64,000 nucleotides of DNA from Luscinia megarhynchos (lineage: Eukaryota > Chordata > Aves > Passeriformes > Turdidae): assembly GCA_034336665.1 (NCBI GenBank), contig CM067592.1, forward strand, positions 41,777,735 through 41,841,734, given 5' to 3'. Each line of letters starts with the position of its first letter. Within the stretch, counting starts at the first letter, position 1. Below the pieces are notes generated by a model, which was not told the DNA's origin, ran no database searches, and saw nothing but the letters and a program-made list of their open reading frames with translations. Positions 36,978 through 48,725 of this stretch are shown here, in pieces. The position numbers were made by a program, and so were the translations under genes.

Positions 36978-38543
36978 TCAGGAGAGAGTCCAATTGTACC
37001 TGACACCCAAATGTTTCTGTAGCCAGAGTCCAGCGAGCTGCATGGTAGAGGCAAATGTACTTGCTTTGGACCCTAAGCACATTTTATATTGTTTTGGATC
37101 TAAATTGGGGTCACACTGAACAGGATGAAAAATATGGACAACTCCTACTTCCTGACTTCTGAAAGCCTTCAAGCCAGACGTTATCACTTTAGTAAAGAGA
37201 TCGACATCCTCAAGTCCCCAGCCTTGAATCGAGGTATCAAATCCACCAGCAGTCAGCAGATCACTTTTGTAAATACAAGTAATTCCAAATCCATACTCCC
37301 TCCAAAATCCAGTCCTTTTTGTGAAAACAAAACTACTGTCAGCTGGAGGGTTGCCTCCATATATTACTTTTGGATCATATTGGCTGAAGATGATAGGGTA
37401 GTAAACTTGTTCTCCCTGAATAGTGTTATCTCTGCATCGTTGGAGGAAGTCTGATGTGAATACCAGATCAACATCACAGAACAGCAGCAAAGTGTCATTG
37501 TCAAACTGAGAAGAGGCCATCTCAAGACCTAAACCTCTAGAAAACTTTCCTGACATTGGAATCAGAGTCATATCTGCCTTGGGATACTTAATGCTGTATT
37601 CTTTCATTAGCTCTATGTGTTTGTTAGAGTCTTGGCCTGACTCAGAACTGAATAGAATTATTGCCAACTTTACATTCTGCTTGGGAATCAGACAAGTCTT
37701 CTCAAAATTACCCATAAATCTTGAGAAAGTATCAAATCTTCCCGTGATAGGAACAAGAATATGTATTTTCTTGTCACTGTGTCCCCCAGTGTCTTTGGTG
37801 CCTTGGAACGATGAGGAAAAAATCTTTAGCGAACTGGAAAGGAAAGAGAAAGATTGAGTGTCAGTATTGGTGTCCTCCAGCAAGCTTTTTACATCCAGCT
37901 CCTCTGCTTCTTTGAAGAAAGGTTTGCTAAACAGTTGCTGAAGGTAAGCATGGCGTCTCACTGGAACTGTAACTTTCCTTCCTTTGTGCCTTTTGTACAA
38001 AAGCAGTAAATCCAGGATGTACTCTACTCCATGCAGAGGGTCTACCCTGCGGTACCCATACTGTATTTCCTTGAAATCAATGAGCCTTCCTCTGGATCTG
38101 GAGTTCTCATTTATCATTTCCATGACCTGCATCACAGTATCATCCAGTGCAGCCCGCAGGACGCTGCTCAGGCTCTGCCGGGGTGGCTGGTTCTCCACCA
38201 TTGAGTAAAGAAATTTTCCTGTCAGGAACTCCCACTCGATGACTTCATCCCTTTCACGCGGCTGGAAATTATTGAAAGACGGCACCACTCCCAGTTGCTG
38301 ATCTTCCTTATTTACTTCAGTGTTACTGAGCTTGCTCATCAGGACACTTTCTCGGTGGAGCTGGATGGTCCGATGGCGCAGTTCGGAAATTTTGCGACTC
38401 AGTATGTAATTGTGCAGCCTATATTGGTAGGCTGGCCTTTTGTTTGGATGAAGTGTTATGGCTGTGTGGATCTTGCTGTTGTGAAGATCTTGAATGTAAC
38501 CCTTGCGGTTGTGTTCATAGTTTTCATGGAACAATTGCTGCAT
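36978..38543 (-). CDS. CHSY3: CHSY3 terminal coding exon (chondroitin sulfate synthase 3, C-terminal 521 residues)
   Basis: This is the C-terminal part of a bifunctional Golgi glycosyltransferase that elongates chondroitin by adding alternating GlcA and GalNAc. The reading frame is open for 521 codons and ends in TGA. Residues 1-230 carry the CHGN-family linker (LHNSKIH at 21-27, YRLHNY at 41-46, FKEIQYGYRR at 157-166, VPVRRHAYLQQ at 193-203). Residues 259-515 form the GT-A GalNAc-transferase-like domain, with a DVD metal-binding motif at 357-359, GWGLEDVD at 441-448 and the HIFHP motif at 470-474. The ending (LGSKASTFASTMQLA, then GVRYNWTLS) matches CHSY3 rather than CHSY1, which has a different tail. 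Possible N-glycan sequons are N349-D-T and N517-W-T. The first ATG is only the first codon after the splice acceptor, not the translation start. Human CHSY3 is about 882 residues, so roughly 360 residues, including the signal anchor and the GT31 domain with its DDD motif, lie in upstream exons outside the window. No frameshift or stop is seen, so the exon looks functional. Confidence 0.96.
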   Translation of the reverse strand: MQQLFHENYEHNRKGYIQDLHNSKIHTAITLHPNKRPAYQYRLHNYILSRKISELRHRTIQLHRESVLMSKLSNTEVNKEDQQLGVVPSFNNFQPRERDEVIEWEFLTGKFLYSMVENQPPRQSLSSVLRAALDDTVMQVMEMINENSRSRGRLIDFKEIQYGYRRVDPLHGVEYILDLLLLYKRHKGRKVTVPVRRHAYLQQLFSKPFFKEAEELDVKSLLEDTNTDTQSFSFLSSSLKIFSSSFQGTKDTGGHSDKKIHILVPITGRFDTFSRFMGNFEKTCLIPKQNVKLAIILFSSESGQDSNKHIELMKEYSIKYPKADMTLIPMSGKFSRGLGLEMASSQFDNDTLLLFCDVDLVFTSDFLQRCRDNTIQGEQVYYPIIFSQYDPKVIYGGNPPADSSFVFTKRTGFWREYGFGITCIYKSDLLTAGGFDTSIQGWGLEDVDLFTKVITSGLKAFRSQEVGVVHIFHPVQCDPNLDPKQYKMCLGSKASTFASTMQLAGLWLQKHLGVRYNWTLS

Positions 38544-38583
38544 CTATAAAGACAGAAGGGTGTAGGGGGAAAGAGATATTAAG
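38544..38583 (-). other. CHSY3: Splice acceptor of the CHSY3 last exon (AG, polypyrimidine tract, branch-point candidate)
   Basis: Read on the minus strand, the sequence directly before the exon is a long pyrimidine-rich tract ending CTTTATAG, immediately followed by ATGCAGCAATTG. A TTAAT branch-point-like pentamer lies about 35 bases upstream of the AG (around 38577-38582). The homologous CHSY1 and CHSY3 proteins have a conserved residue run just before MQQLF that is not encoded here, so this is an internal exon boundary and not a start codon. Confidence 0.85.
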
Positions 38584-41500
38584 TTGAAGTTGAAGCACTT
38601 CTACCCGAAAAAAGGACTCACATTGATACTGGTATCATTACCAGTTCTCACAGATCATGGTCATTTTTAGGCATAGAATTTTTAAACATTCAGTAGAAAA
38701 CAGTTACATTGTTTTGGTTTGAGTTTCAACAAGCATATATTGTTCTCTGTCTAAAGAGAAGGTCAGCTCTCTTGGGTTTATCTTCACTTTGTCCAAGTGT
38801 AGAGCTAAGGGAAATGCTTGGGTCTGTGGGTAGTATTTCTGAGCTCATACGTGCTATGCATAAACCACTGACTTCATTTCAATTAGAAAATCCCAGTTAG
38901 CACAGATTCTTAACCAAAGGGTAGCAATATTCACAATTTTTTGAAGAGCACCCTGTATTTATGTCTATGGAGCACAATGCTGATTGTACTGATATATGCA
39001 AATAATGCTGCTTACCATTAAAAAATTGAATGGCCATAACAAAGCTTTTTTTTTTATTATTTTGATAGAGAATTCAATGATTGAAATAAAACCATTTGAA
39101 TATACATTTTGTAAGGTATGTTATCTATATAATAGAGTATGTCAGTTAAGCAATTGATTGTAATAGTGATTTCCAATTTATTTCTGTAGCAAAACAAGAC
39201 CTTCTACTACTGTCAAATTAGTAATTGTGATATAGTGAAGAGATGAATTTTTTGGCTGACAGGATCCAAAATATCTGGCCTTTATACTTTCTGTGCTGAC
39301 AACTAAACTATAAGCAAATCATAAAACTATATTTGATTCAGTTTTCTCCCTAGAAGACAACTTAGCTCATTAATAATGCGATGAGTATTTATTCTTAAAT
39401 GGGAAATTACGGAGTAGTAAAATACTGACATCATAAATATATTTAAAATCTGATGCCCTTTGCTAACACCTACTAACTCCAGAGAATTATTTCCATGCTG
39501 TGGTTTTTTTATCTGCAAACAGATTGATCTGTAATTAATACATAAGGAAAATGTGCTAGTTAGATAGAAAAAGTTGTTCAAGAATGTGTTGTAAATGTAA
39601 GCCGCAATCAGATTCAGAGATGGGTATTGAAGTTTGCCTTTTTATGCATTGAAGAAATCAAGAGAGGTAATTTCTGATTGCACAGTATATCAGATGCAAA
39701 ACATTAGGTCATTTTACTTCAATTCTTTCAAGAACAGAAGGTTTGCTATGAGAAGTAATATTAAGAATATGGCAATAAATGTAAAATAGCACTTAACAAA
39801 GCTAAGAATCATAAAATCTAAGGAAAATTCATAAGACATAAACATTGTCACATTTAGAAAAACAGAACTTTAATACAAAACTTCTAGAGTGCCCCTCCCA
39901 ACTCATTCAGACTCCAAACACTTCTTGAGGAAACATGGTTGTTACTATTACTCAGATTAAAATTTTTGAGGTTAGTCATATAGCATGTAGAAAAGCAACA
40001 TACATATTCTGAGAAATACCTTAAGCTATGTTAAACTTGCCTTTAATAAAACAGGTACCTCTGTTATATTTAAGTGAAAATGAATGTGAAAAAATATACA
40101 ATTTTACAACATGACTCTTATGCCCCTTATTCACAGAATTCCTAACCTAAAGCTGTCTGAGAACATTTGTTCTGTCTTGAACTGTAGGTGTTTTGGTTGT
40201 TACATGAGATGAGATGAACCGGGGACACAAGGGTTTTGGTGAGTTCCCTGTAATCACAGAGAACAGGAACCAACACATCAGGCCAGTGAGTGTTTTAACT
40301 CAGTGCTGGAAGAAATTAAATATGGCTCCCTTGACAACTAGAGGGATTAGAGACTGAAAGGGAAAATAGTGTCTAGGAAAGAGCTGGGTGATGATATTTG
40401 CTCTTTGGAAAAACAATTTTCTCTCTCTACAGTTTACATTTTGAATAATGAAAAAAGAACAGCTGATCTGGCTAGATTTCCAGTTCTCCAGTTATAAGTT
40501 ACACTTCCTTCCTGGTCTGTTTTACTTAAAATTGTATGCTGTGAGCTCTGCAAGTTGACTGTGCTCTTGGATGGTCCGATTTTTCTGCAAAAAGCTGAGA
40601 GCATGATTTTTACATCTAGAATTTCATAGTAAAGTCCCCATAAAGGAAAATAAATAAAATGTGTAATGTTGAAAATAAAGAAGAGGAGGTGGTTTGGGCG
40701 GCTTTCTTTTCTAAGTTGTCTAATGAAGAATTCTATTTGAGTATAAATGAAGCAACAATTAACTTTACACATTTACAACCATTAATACCTTTACACATTA
40801 CATTTAAAGTGCATGATTTTTTCATAGTTAAATACATGAAAGTTTTATGTAAAGTAGTAAAATGCTTTTTATCCAAAAGATTTGCAACAGATGACATATT
40901 GCTGCAAAGCTAAATGCTGTCCTACTGTGCATTGCTTCTGTAACCCTTGACTTATCACAAAATCCGCTTTACAGAAGATTCATTAGCAGCACTTACTTAA
41001 CAGAAATATTCTGTTGACATAAATACTGCATTTTCTGCACATTCCAATTTCAGATGCCTGGGTTTATGTGATATGCTCCACTGAAATCATGGAGAGAAGA
41101 TATACTCCATTATAATAATGATTTCGCTTTTGATAATCAACAAAAGATTAAAAGTAGCAATGAAAAAAATTAAATCAACTCAGTAATGCAGTACTATCAC
41201 ACAAATGCAAAACTGTACTTATCCATTTTCAGTTATGTTACTGAAAACTTTTAATAGATCCCAATTTGGAGAAAACAGAACAAACATGACACTTTTAATC
41301 TTGGTGCAGAAATTTGTTCTCAATGTTGCAAGGAAAAAAAATGTCTTTTTACAATTCAACTTATTAACATCTAAATGAAAGCAATTCAATTTGATCCTAA
41401 CTTTGCTTTGAAATTTCTAAGCAAGGTGGTCAAGCACAGGAGGTAAAGGGAAGGATGATTACATTTCCTGGAAAATGGATTTGTATGACATTCTGAAATG

Positions 41501-41924
41501 AAAAATACAGTCATAAATTATCTGGCAAAGGAGGTGGGTTTGGGAAGTGGTGAGATTTATTGACTATAAATTAAAATGATTCAGCATAATAAGAATAAAC
41601 CGTCCTGCAAAGGTTTTCATTATTTTTAATGGCAAGGTAATAAAATGCCAGATTAAATTCTGTGTGGATAAATGGAAAGTACATGTAAGGAACATAATCC
41701 TAACTCTACCTGAAGAATGTCAAACTGTGAAAGCTGCTAGGACTCCAGGAAGAGAACCGAGTCCACACAGTATGCAATTCTGTGTAGGTGTCACACAGAG
41801 GTTGAGTAGTGATGAAAGAAAAAGCAAATAGCTTAAGGACAAGGCTAGAGTGAATCAGAAGCATGGTTGTGTCCATAGCACACCAGCATCTTGAAGACTG
41901 TGGCCAGACACCTTGTCAGTACAC

Positions 41925-42560
41925 AGAATTATAGAATGTTAAGGGTTGGTAGGGACCTTAAATATCGTCTGGTTTCAACACCTCTGCCATGGACAGGGAC
42001 ACCTTCTACTTACTAGACCAGGCTGCTCAAAGTATCATCCAACCCAGCCTTTAATACTGTCAGGATTGAGATATCCACAACTTCCCTGGACAACCTTTTC
42101 CTGTTTCTCACCACCCTCACAGGAAATTATTTCTTCCTAACACCTAGCCTAAATTTTTCATTTTGTACCCATTACTCCTTGTTCTATCAATGCAATCCCT
42201 GAAGAGGTGCTCTCTGGCTTCCCTGTAGGCCTCCAGATAGTGGAAGGCTGCTATGAAGTCTCCATGCAGCTTTCTCTTCTCTAGAGTGAGCAGCCCCAAT
42301 TTTCTCAGCCTGTCTTTGTATCTCTTATCAACTTTGTGTCCTCCTCTGGACTCACTCCAGCAGGTCCATGTCCCTTCTGTGCTGGGACCCCACAGCTGGG
42401 TGCAGGGTTCCAGCTGGGGTCTCACAGAGCAGAGCAGAGGGGCAGAATCCCCTCCCTCCCCTGCTGCCCAGGCTGCTTTGGATGCAGCCCAGGACACGTT
42501 TGGTTTCTGGGCTGGGAGTGCCCATGGCTGGGCCATGTTGAGTTTGTCATCAACCATCAT
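41925..42560 (-). mobile_element. CR1 LINE, reverse transcriptase C-terminus and 3' end
   Basis: In minus orientation, the 3' end is at 41925 (reverse complement of CAGAATTATAGAATGTTAAG then GGTTGGTAGGGACC). Coding sequence runs leftward-to-rightward in reverse up to about 42560. A frame open over 42144-42593 (149 codons) contains NVSWAASKAAWAAGEGG, LRKLGLLTLEKRKLHGDFIA and RDCIDRTRSNGYKMK, matching the CR1 ORF2 C-terminus (LRELGLFSLEKRRLRGDLIA). It lies in the CHSY3 intron, antisense to nothing known, in the same direction as CHSY3. Confidence 0.85.
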
Positions 42561-45500
42561 GTGGGTACAAAGGTACGAACCAAGGCTACCCAATGATTAC
42601 ACATCTGGATCATTAAATAAACAGATAACCAGGGCAAAAGGGAGGAATTCAAAGATGGACAACCCCGAGATCAATAGAGTGAGGGTAAGTGAGCACCATA
42701 AGAAAAATTGATAGGAATTGTACCATCTCTTCTCACATAAAGAACTATGACACTTACAAGGATGCACTCAAGACTCAGAAACAGAAAAGGAAATAATCAT
42801 ATAGCCCAGGTACAGATTTTACAGGCACAGCAAGCTGCTGGTGGTAAAATTTTGGATCACATTAAAGAGCAAAGCAACAGCATAGCAGGAAACTCCAGTC
42901 ATTGCTATCTAGAACTCCTGGAGCCGCAACTGAAGATATGTCACAATATTTCCTTGTTGTCCTGTAGCCCTGCCTCAACTTCTCCTACCAGTTACTGCAG
43001 AGAGAGAATATTTTGCCAAATGAACATTTTGTTTTACATGATACAACCAATTTACATTCACTGGAAGCAGTGAATGGGAGGATTTGTCTTCAATTCAATA
43101 TAACACATGGAGGCCCAACATTTTATCTTTTCATATTGTACAACTTTGTGACTTTTCTGAATAGTTTGCTGTCTTCTGAATGGTTCTCACAGCACAACTA
43201 ATGCAAGAGTTGGCACAGACTTCTGCTTGCCTTTTTCCATGCCAGCTGAAACTAGAAGTTGGCAAGAAATGCTAATGATCTAATCATGCTCTAAGGAACT
43301 CTGAGCTGCAAGCAGGAATTAAAAAAATTATAAGAAAGAAATCAGAATAAAGGCAATGTTTTGTTATCATGACAATTGCTAATACACTAGCACAAAGTAA
43401 TTTGCATTGCAAGCTCTGAAATTATTATAATAGCTGTGATTTACTTATGTAATAAAAAAGGGAAGTTCTTATTACATATACACAAAAGCCCAAACCAACC
43501 AACTTTATTATTGCAAGACTATCACATATTAAAAGAGTAAATGCAAATGGTGCTTTTTAAATTAACACAATTTTTCTTTGAGCACTAAGAACAACTTCTC
43601 CTATTTAACAGAAAAGACATAAAACTTAATCCTCCATCCGCTTGAGCTGTTCTTAAATCCACAGTAGTGCTAAACTGTTGACCATTTTATCTAAGCTGGA
43701 CTTTTTATAAATGTAGAAATAAGATGAACAGGAATTAGTCTTGGTGTTTCTTCCCTCTGCCCTTTAGAGTTTAGCTCTTCTAAAGATGAAGATTTATTCA
43801 TTACTTTCAGTGAGTTCAAGGGACATTTCATCCATATGAAGTACACATGTAAATCTACCGTGTTTGAGATGACACGATTCTGCTGAACAGCAGGAAGTTG
43901 AGTGCCTAAAAATTCAGATGACTATAGGCACATTAGGGTGGTCTCAATAATATGAACTATAATATAATGTTAAGCTACAGGTAATCTAATTTTCTGGACA
44001 AGAAGACAGATTTGAGCAACTCAGTTTTGGTACTCTGAGAAATACTATCAGTCTGGAGAAGATAAGGATTAAGATTGAAATTATGAAATGCATATGAACT
44101 AGATGACAGAGAAGCAATAACAAGCTATGTGCAAGCTGGGAATTATCAGTTTGGAGGGAAGTCATTACAGAAGCTTCTAAGGAACAATATCATACCTAGT
44201 GACACTGGCACAAAATCTTGGACACTGCTCATGACACACAGTCAAGGGCATTGTGACTAAATGAGAAGACAACCCATAAGAGCCAGAGAATTTGGAAATT
44301 ACGAAGTTGCAGAAATTAAGTCTTTGTATTAAGACAACACATATAATGCAATACCCATGGTTGTAAGAGGTAAGTGACGAAGTATCTTAGGAAAGCTGAC
44401 TTTTTAAACTGGAAATAATTGGCATACAAAGAAAACATAAGTATATTAGCTGACAGTAAGGTGACACTAAGAGATGATAAAAATGCAGTGCGAACCCCCT
44501 ACAGAAAAGGGACACAAAACTTAGTGTTGCATAAGCCAGAATAGCTGGGGAAAATGCAACAAACAACTTCACACAATTCTGGATCTGTGTTTTTATCAAA
44601 TGCATGGGACCAAATCAATGCAAAAGAAACTAGTCAGGAATTCTCTAACTTAGCTTGTAAATAGTCAAATTACACTGCAGTGGTATACAAGGACAACAGC
44701 ATGCATGGAAGGAAACAGAAAAATGTCTTAAATTATCCTGGGTGTTATCTAAGTGAAACAATTGTGGGAAAGGCTGTGTTATACTAGTCAGCAGATTTAA
44801 GGTGGGTAGGCTGACAGTCTTTCAGCCTCCCTGGGCTTGGACTGCCTGGTGTCACTAAACCCCCTTCTTTGGAACAAACCAGCCTCCAGAGGAGAAGCAC
44901 CAGGGTAATGTAGAAGGGAGGACAGGCTAAGAATATCTAACAACAGTTCCAGTCACACTGCCGATCTTTCCACTAGGATGTGAAATGGAAATGGCTGACT
45001 CAGCAGTTTTGATGATGCCAAAGATCTGACTCATTTCCTGTTCTGGATGATAAAGGATGAATGATCACACAGAAGGTATAACAGATTTTCCTGTCATAGC
45101 TTAAGCTTCATGTAACTCAGTGATGTTTAGACTTGTGGTTGCTCCTACATACTCAGCCACTGAGAGAGCTCAGCAGAGAAAAGCAGGTTCTCATTATCAG
45201 GGAGTTACACAATAAGACACCAACAAGCATGCTGGAACCAGCTACATGTTTACACCATGGGTCTTGGGAGCTACCCTGCCCTCCACAGCATTAAACTAAT
45301 ACCCCTGGGGTCCAGGAGGTAGAGCCATCTGCAGTTTTGCCATTGTTTGCCTCATCACAGGGGGTGATTTACCACAGCAGCATTGCTGCTATCACATCCA
45401 GGGACAGCCCTCAGCACGCGTGTTCTTCACATGCTTTTGAACATCTTTGTGGGACATGTGTGCATCCTGAGGTAACAGTTTGACGCTAAAAACTTTTCCA

Positions 45501-46169
45501 CATGCTAAAATTGTTCTCTGGCTCCCACATGTCAAGCAAAGGAGCAATCGACCCTCCTTGAAGCCAAATCTCCCATGACCTCAGAGCCATAGTTCCAAAA
45601 CTGGATCTTGCCAAGGTTCCCACCCTGCCACAAAGGGTGCTACAGCTCCCTTACAACCAAATACCCTTCCCTGGCATGTCTCATACAGCATGAGACAGAC
45701 AAAGAATTTATTAATAAGTGACATTTCACAAATTTAAAGATAATTAATCAATTATTAAATCTTCCTGCATTTGTAAGAAGTCGCTAAAATACTCCATTGT
45801 TAAAATAACACACATTACATTATTGTCTATTAGTTAACTATAACCTGCATCAAGTACATTCTTTTTTATGTGCATGCTTTATTATTTACAGAATTCATAC
45901 TATATATTAAAAACCTTGTAGAATTGATGAAAAAAGTAATAAATAATCTTTTATACCAACACATCTTCAGTGCAAGACACTAAACCTTTCTGAAAGCTCA
46001 TACACAGCAATGTACCAGAGCATTTGCCAACATTTCTTCCTGCAAAACATATATCTTTTTAATAGGCAGTTGAGAAAAATGCTTAATGCTTAACTTTGGG
46101 AAGCAGAAGAGGAAAGTTATCTTGCTAACCTCTTACCCTTAAGCATAGTCCTGAAGTCAGTTTACAATT

Positions 46170-46192
46170 ATTGATTATTTGATTATTGATTA
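46170..46192 (+). repeat. Clustered TGATTA motifs
   Basis: ATTGATTATTTGATTATTG then ATTA contains three TGATTA units spaced 10 and 9 bases apart. The motif resembles PBX/HOX-type half-sites, but a degenerate simple repeat is equally possible. Confidence 0.35.
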
Positions 46193-48629
46193 CTGAACCA
46201 TAACACTAAAAATCAAATTTTTATGTTTGTAAAGTTATTGAAGTTTTAGTGTGCCTATGGAATTATTTATTAAATTAAGTGAAACTTACAATTAACTCTA
46301 TTACACAACTCATATATGCAAAGTGTGTAAGTATTTTTATTCCATAATCTGTCCCTTCCTCAATATGTGACACATTTGGCCATACAGAGGCCAAAATATA
46401 AAATTTGTCAAATATTAGTCTTCAATATATGCAACAGAAAAAAATGGGAAAAGTCTTTAATGTTATATGTTTAGATAGAAATATCAAGTTCTACCCTCTG
46501 GATTAAAGAAAAGAAGATGAAAAAGTGATTTGATGATTAATCATGGTTTCTGAATTTTTTCCTATGCGTTGTGACACAAAGTAGTATATTTGTTTAATGA
46601 TAAATATAAAACATTTGCTAAAATAAGGACTCGTGCATTTGTGCATCTGACAAAATATCTGAATACTGTATTCTCTGAAGTGTATAAACACTACAAATAC
46701 TGATTCCACATAAACAAATTATATAGAAACTGGATATTTTGCTTTTTTTGGGAATCTTGTGAGTAGTATGTTGTTGAACTAGCAACACACCCCACTTTGA
46801 GGGATTACCCCAGAAGGAATTTTTACTGACAAATTTCCCTTTTGTCATGCCAACAAAGATCATGTCCTTTTCACTCCCACTCAGTAGCACTTATATGTTT
46901 ACATTTAGCTTATACCCAAAGCCTTCCCTCCTACAAAAACCCCACACTTCTAAGGAAAACATCCAAAAACTGACAGCTAGTGTGGTGAACACTTTTTAGC
47001 ACGGATATACTCAGCACTCTTCACGATGTTACAGAAGAGAGTGGTTTGGCTTATGATAGTATGAGGATGCCTAGGACAGTATTTCATTCACACTTGGCTA
47101 GAGCCATTCCTTAAAAAAAAACGGTGTTAATGTATCCCTCCTGTTTTTCACTTGTTGAGACCAATCTCCTTGTACATGTTCGAGAATCTTTGTCCATCCA
47201 GACCCATTTCACACTAACCATGCTAAGTTGAAGCCACAGAACTAACATCCTGTAATGGCCTGAGGCTGTGCTGCCTGACTCCTGTGATGGTTTCACTCCT
47301 ATCATAGCAGCTGATCCCAGCTCAGATGTCAGCACACCATCTGCATTGCTGTCATGTTCAATGCAGGAAACCTCTTCTGCTGAATGAAGAATTGGGGAGG
47401 TTTTCTACAGTGCAATATAAAAAATTAATATTTCTACAGCCTTTATTCTTCAAGTACTCTGAGTGTGTGATCTTAAAACACTGGGAGAGGACAATTTCAC
47501 ACAGCAGGAGAAAGCAGCCCTGTGTGTGCCCCTGCCCCAATAGCAACACTAGCTATAAAAAGTATGAGGCTCCTGTCTCATGAAAAATCCTTATGTAGTG
47601 ATATTTTACAGGGCATAATTCTTTCTATTGGGAGATGAGTAGCCTGCAAACCACAACAGTCTGACATGAAGGGTTTCCTAGTATTTATGACTTCCCTTAG
47701 AAGAATCAATCTTCCTGAAGAATCTTCATTGCCTCTGCCTTACTAAATCTGTTATCCACTGCAGAAAACATGCATCTTACTTTGCTCATCAGGAGCTCAA
47801 AATGACTTCTTAACTGAGTCCTTACTTTTAAAATAACTTACCAATTCAAATGTTGAAGAAAACTTTGAGAAAAAGCCATTTTAATTTCTAATTCTGCTGA
47901 AAAAAACTATTAAAAATAATCAAGCCTTAGGGCTACAAAGACTGAATTATAAGTGCTGACTTAAACTGCAGTATTTCTCTGCATCACAAGTTGGTCACAT
48001 TTCCCTCTAAACGAAAAATTCTAACCAAAAACAATCATTTGAGTTTACCATTCACAGTATATTTGTGATTATAGTCCACAAAAGCTATTATAGTCTACTG
48101 TGAGCTACTATCCATCAGTGAAGTCAATTATTAGGACCCAAAAGTCTTTTTATGAGTCCTTAATCGTACTACTGTTTGAGACTTAAATTTGGGGTTAAAA
48201 TGAAAGCAATAAATATTTTTCTCAAACAGTTTTTACTGTTTTTTTACCTTCAGTTTTATCCAAGTTTCCATAAAAATCCGTTTTGACATAAGAAAGCAAC
48301 ACCAAACAGCTCTATCCGTCCAAAAGCCCACAGTTATTTGGAAAACAGAACTTCTGATAAATACTAAAAGAAATAACAGAATCATCTTCATTTTAACTAG
48401 AGGATTATCTAAGCGAGCCATGTACCAAAAAAGTTCTCCCTTTGAGAGAATGTCTCAATTATTTATAAAGAGCTACTTAATATAACCTACTTTTGCACAG
48501 TGATAGATAGGCATTCTATCACATCTGTTTGCCACCCTCTAACATTTCTGTTTGCAAAAACGTGAGGTTTTGGAACTTATTAAGTAATGTTAATCCAGTG
48601 CAACCTGATGGAACTTTGATTTCCAGTCT

Positions 48630-48725
48630 TGAAACAGATCCTGCTTGAAGACCAAGGGCCAGATGATCTCTGTGACCTGTTTAACTTATATTACTTTGCA
48701 GTCTTACAATTCCATAATAATTAGT
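48630..48725 (+). mobile_element. Possible decayed CR1 3' end
   Basis: The order CTTGAAGACCAAGGGCCAGATGATCTCTG..., then a degraded run ending CTTACAATTCCATAATAATT, loosely follows the CR1 3' UTR pattern (GGACCAGATGACCTC ... ATTCTATGATTCTATAA). Divergence is high, so the call is tentative. Confidence 0.3.

Noticed and set aside
36589..37054. Two minus-strand ORFs (83 and 77 codons) at and after the CHSY3 stop, one with hydrophobic stretches
   Set aside because: The upper one overlaps the CHSY3 end in another frame and the lower lies in the inferred 3' UTR. No domain or start context supports translation.
38541..38543. ATG as the CHSY3 translation start
   Set aside because: It directly follows a strong splice acceptor, and the family has about 360 more residues upstream.
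37125..38549. Plus-strand ORFs of 74-109 codons across the CHSY3 exon
   Set aside because: They are shadows on the opposite strand of the CHSY3 coding sequence.
42253..42711. 152-codon plus-strand ORF
   Set aside because: Antisense of the CR1 at 41925-42560; no independent similarity.
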